A stretch of DNA of 64,000 nucleotides from Gammaproteobacteria bacterium (GTDB lineage: Bacteria; Pseudomonadota; Gammaproteobacteria; GRL18): assembly GCA_016744375.1 (NCBI GenBank), contig JADGEM010000004.1, positions 46,930 to 110,929 on the forward strand. Direction: 5' to 3'. A model generated the notes under the pieces. The model searched no databases and was not told the origin of the DNA. It worked only from the letters and a program-made list of their open reading frames with translations. The position numbers and the translations under genes are program-made. Positions 63,875 to 64,000 of this stretch are shown piece after piece; the first letter of the stretch is position 1; each line of letters begins with the position of its first letter.

Positions 63875-64000
63875 TTTGTACCTCATAGAACTGCTTACAA
63901 CTTTAATTAGTGCCCATCCGTAAATAGCATTTTTTTGTGATTCAGCCTAAAAAATTCTATACAGGATTGTCATCAGTCTTTTTAAGTTTCAAAAAACTGA

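Noticed and set aside
63887-64000. Possible flgG end at the right edge
   Set aside because: The bases show no FlgG-like C-terminus in any minus-strand frame, so I list no gene there.

Overview
The window is a flagellar gene block from a low-GC gammaproteobacterium with polar-type (Pseudomonas/Vibrio/Shewanella-like) flagellar regulation. This rests on the order flgH-flgI-flgJ-flgK-flgL ... fliC-flaG-fliD-fliS-fliT ... fleQ/flrA-like ... flrB-flrC-fliE-fliF and on sigma-54 activators of the FleQ and FleR/FlrC families. No rRNA or tRNA gene was seen, so I do not assign a genus.

Right flank (57.7-63.9 kb, minus strand): flgH, flgI, flgJ, flgK, flgL. Left flank (0-13.5 kb): fliC, flaG, fliD, fliS, fliT, then fliW (plus strand), a FleQ-like activator lacking the usual N-terminal domain, an orphan GspG-like pseudopilin, a GGDEF-EAL membrane protein, flrB, flrC, fliE and the start of fliF. 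Sigma-28-like promoters are readable before fliC, fliS and flgK.

Centre (13.8-57.7 kb): a roughly 44-kb glycosylation island. (a) A double-module Maf (motility-associated, flagellin glycosyltransferase-like) protein of 1432 aa. (b) A 14-gene minus-strand run (32.1-18.1 kb) with sugar-nucleotide genes (SIS isomerase, cytidylyltransferase-PfkB kinase, nucleotidyltransferase, epimerase), radical SAM, aminotransferase, three methyltransferases and a DAO-type flavoenzyme, ending in etfB, etfA and ETF-ubiquinone oxidoreductase. (c) A plus-strand set of two glycosyltransferases, an FkbM methyltransferase and an epimerase, followed by an opposing UDP-sulfoquinovose-synthase-like gene. (d) A 12-gene minus-strand run (54.3-39.5 kb) that starts with pseB, pseC and an SpsF-like cytidylyltransferase. 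It continues with a PseH-FkbH-GNAT fusion, a VOC-ACP fusion, UDP-galactopyranose mutase and a glycosyltransferase. It ends with a TagB/F-like transferase, an inositol-1-phosphate cytidylyltransferase-like gene, myo-inositol-1-phosphate synthase, an SpsF-radical SAM fusion and another glycosyltransferase. (e) A sialidase-like gene, then pseG and pseI.

Together the genes suggest a flagellum whose short flagellin is decorated with a pseudaminic-acid-type sugar and probably further unusual sugars. The least familiar parts are the ETF respiratory module coupled to sugar genes, the MIPS/IPCT/TagF-like set that could make and transfer inositol phosphate from CDP-inositol, and the FkbH-ACP machinery fused to PseH that could place a glyceryl-type acyl group on pseudaminic acid. 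All functions are inferred from sequence reading only.
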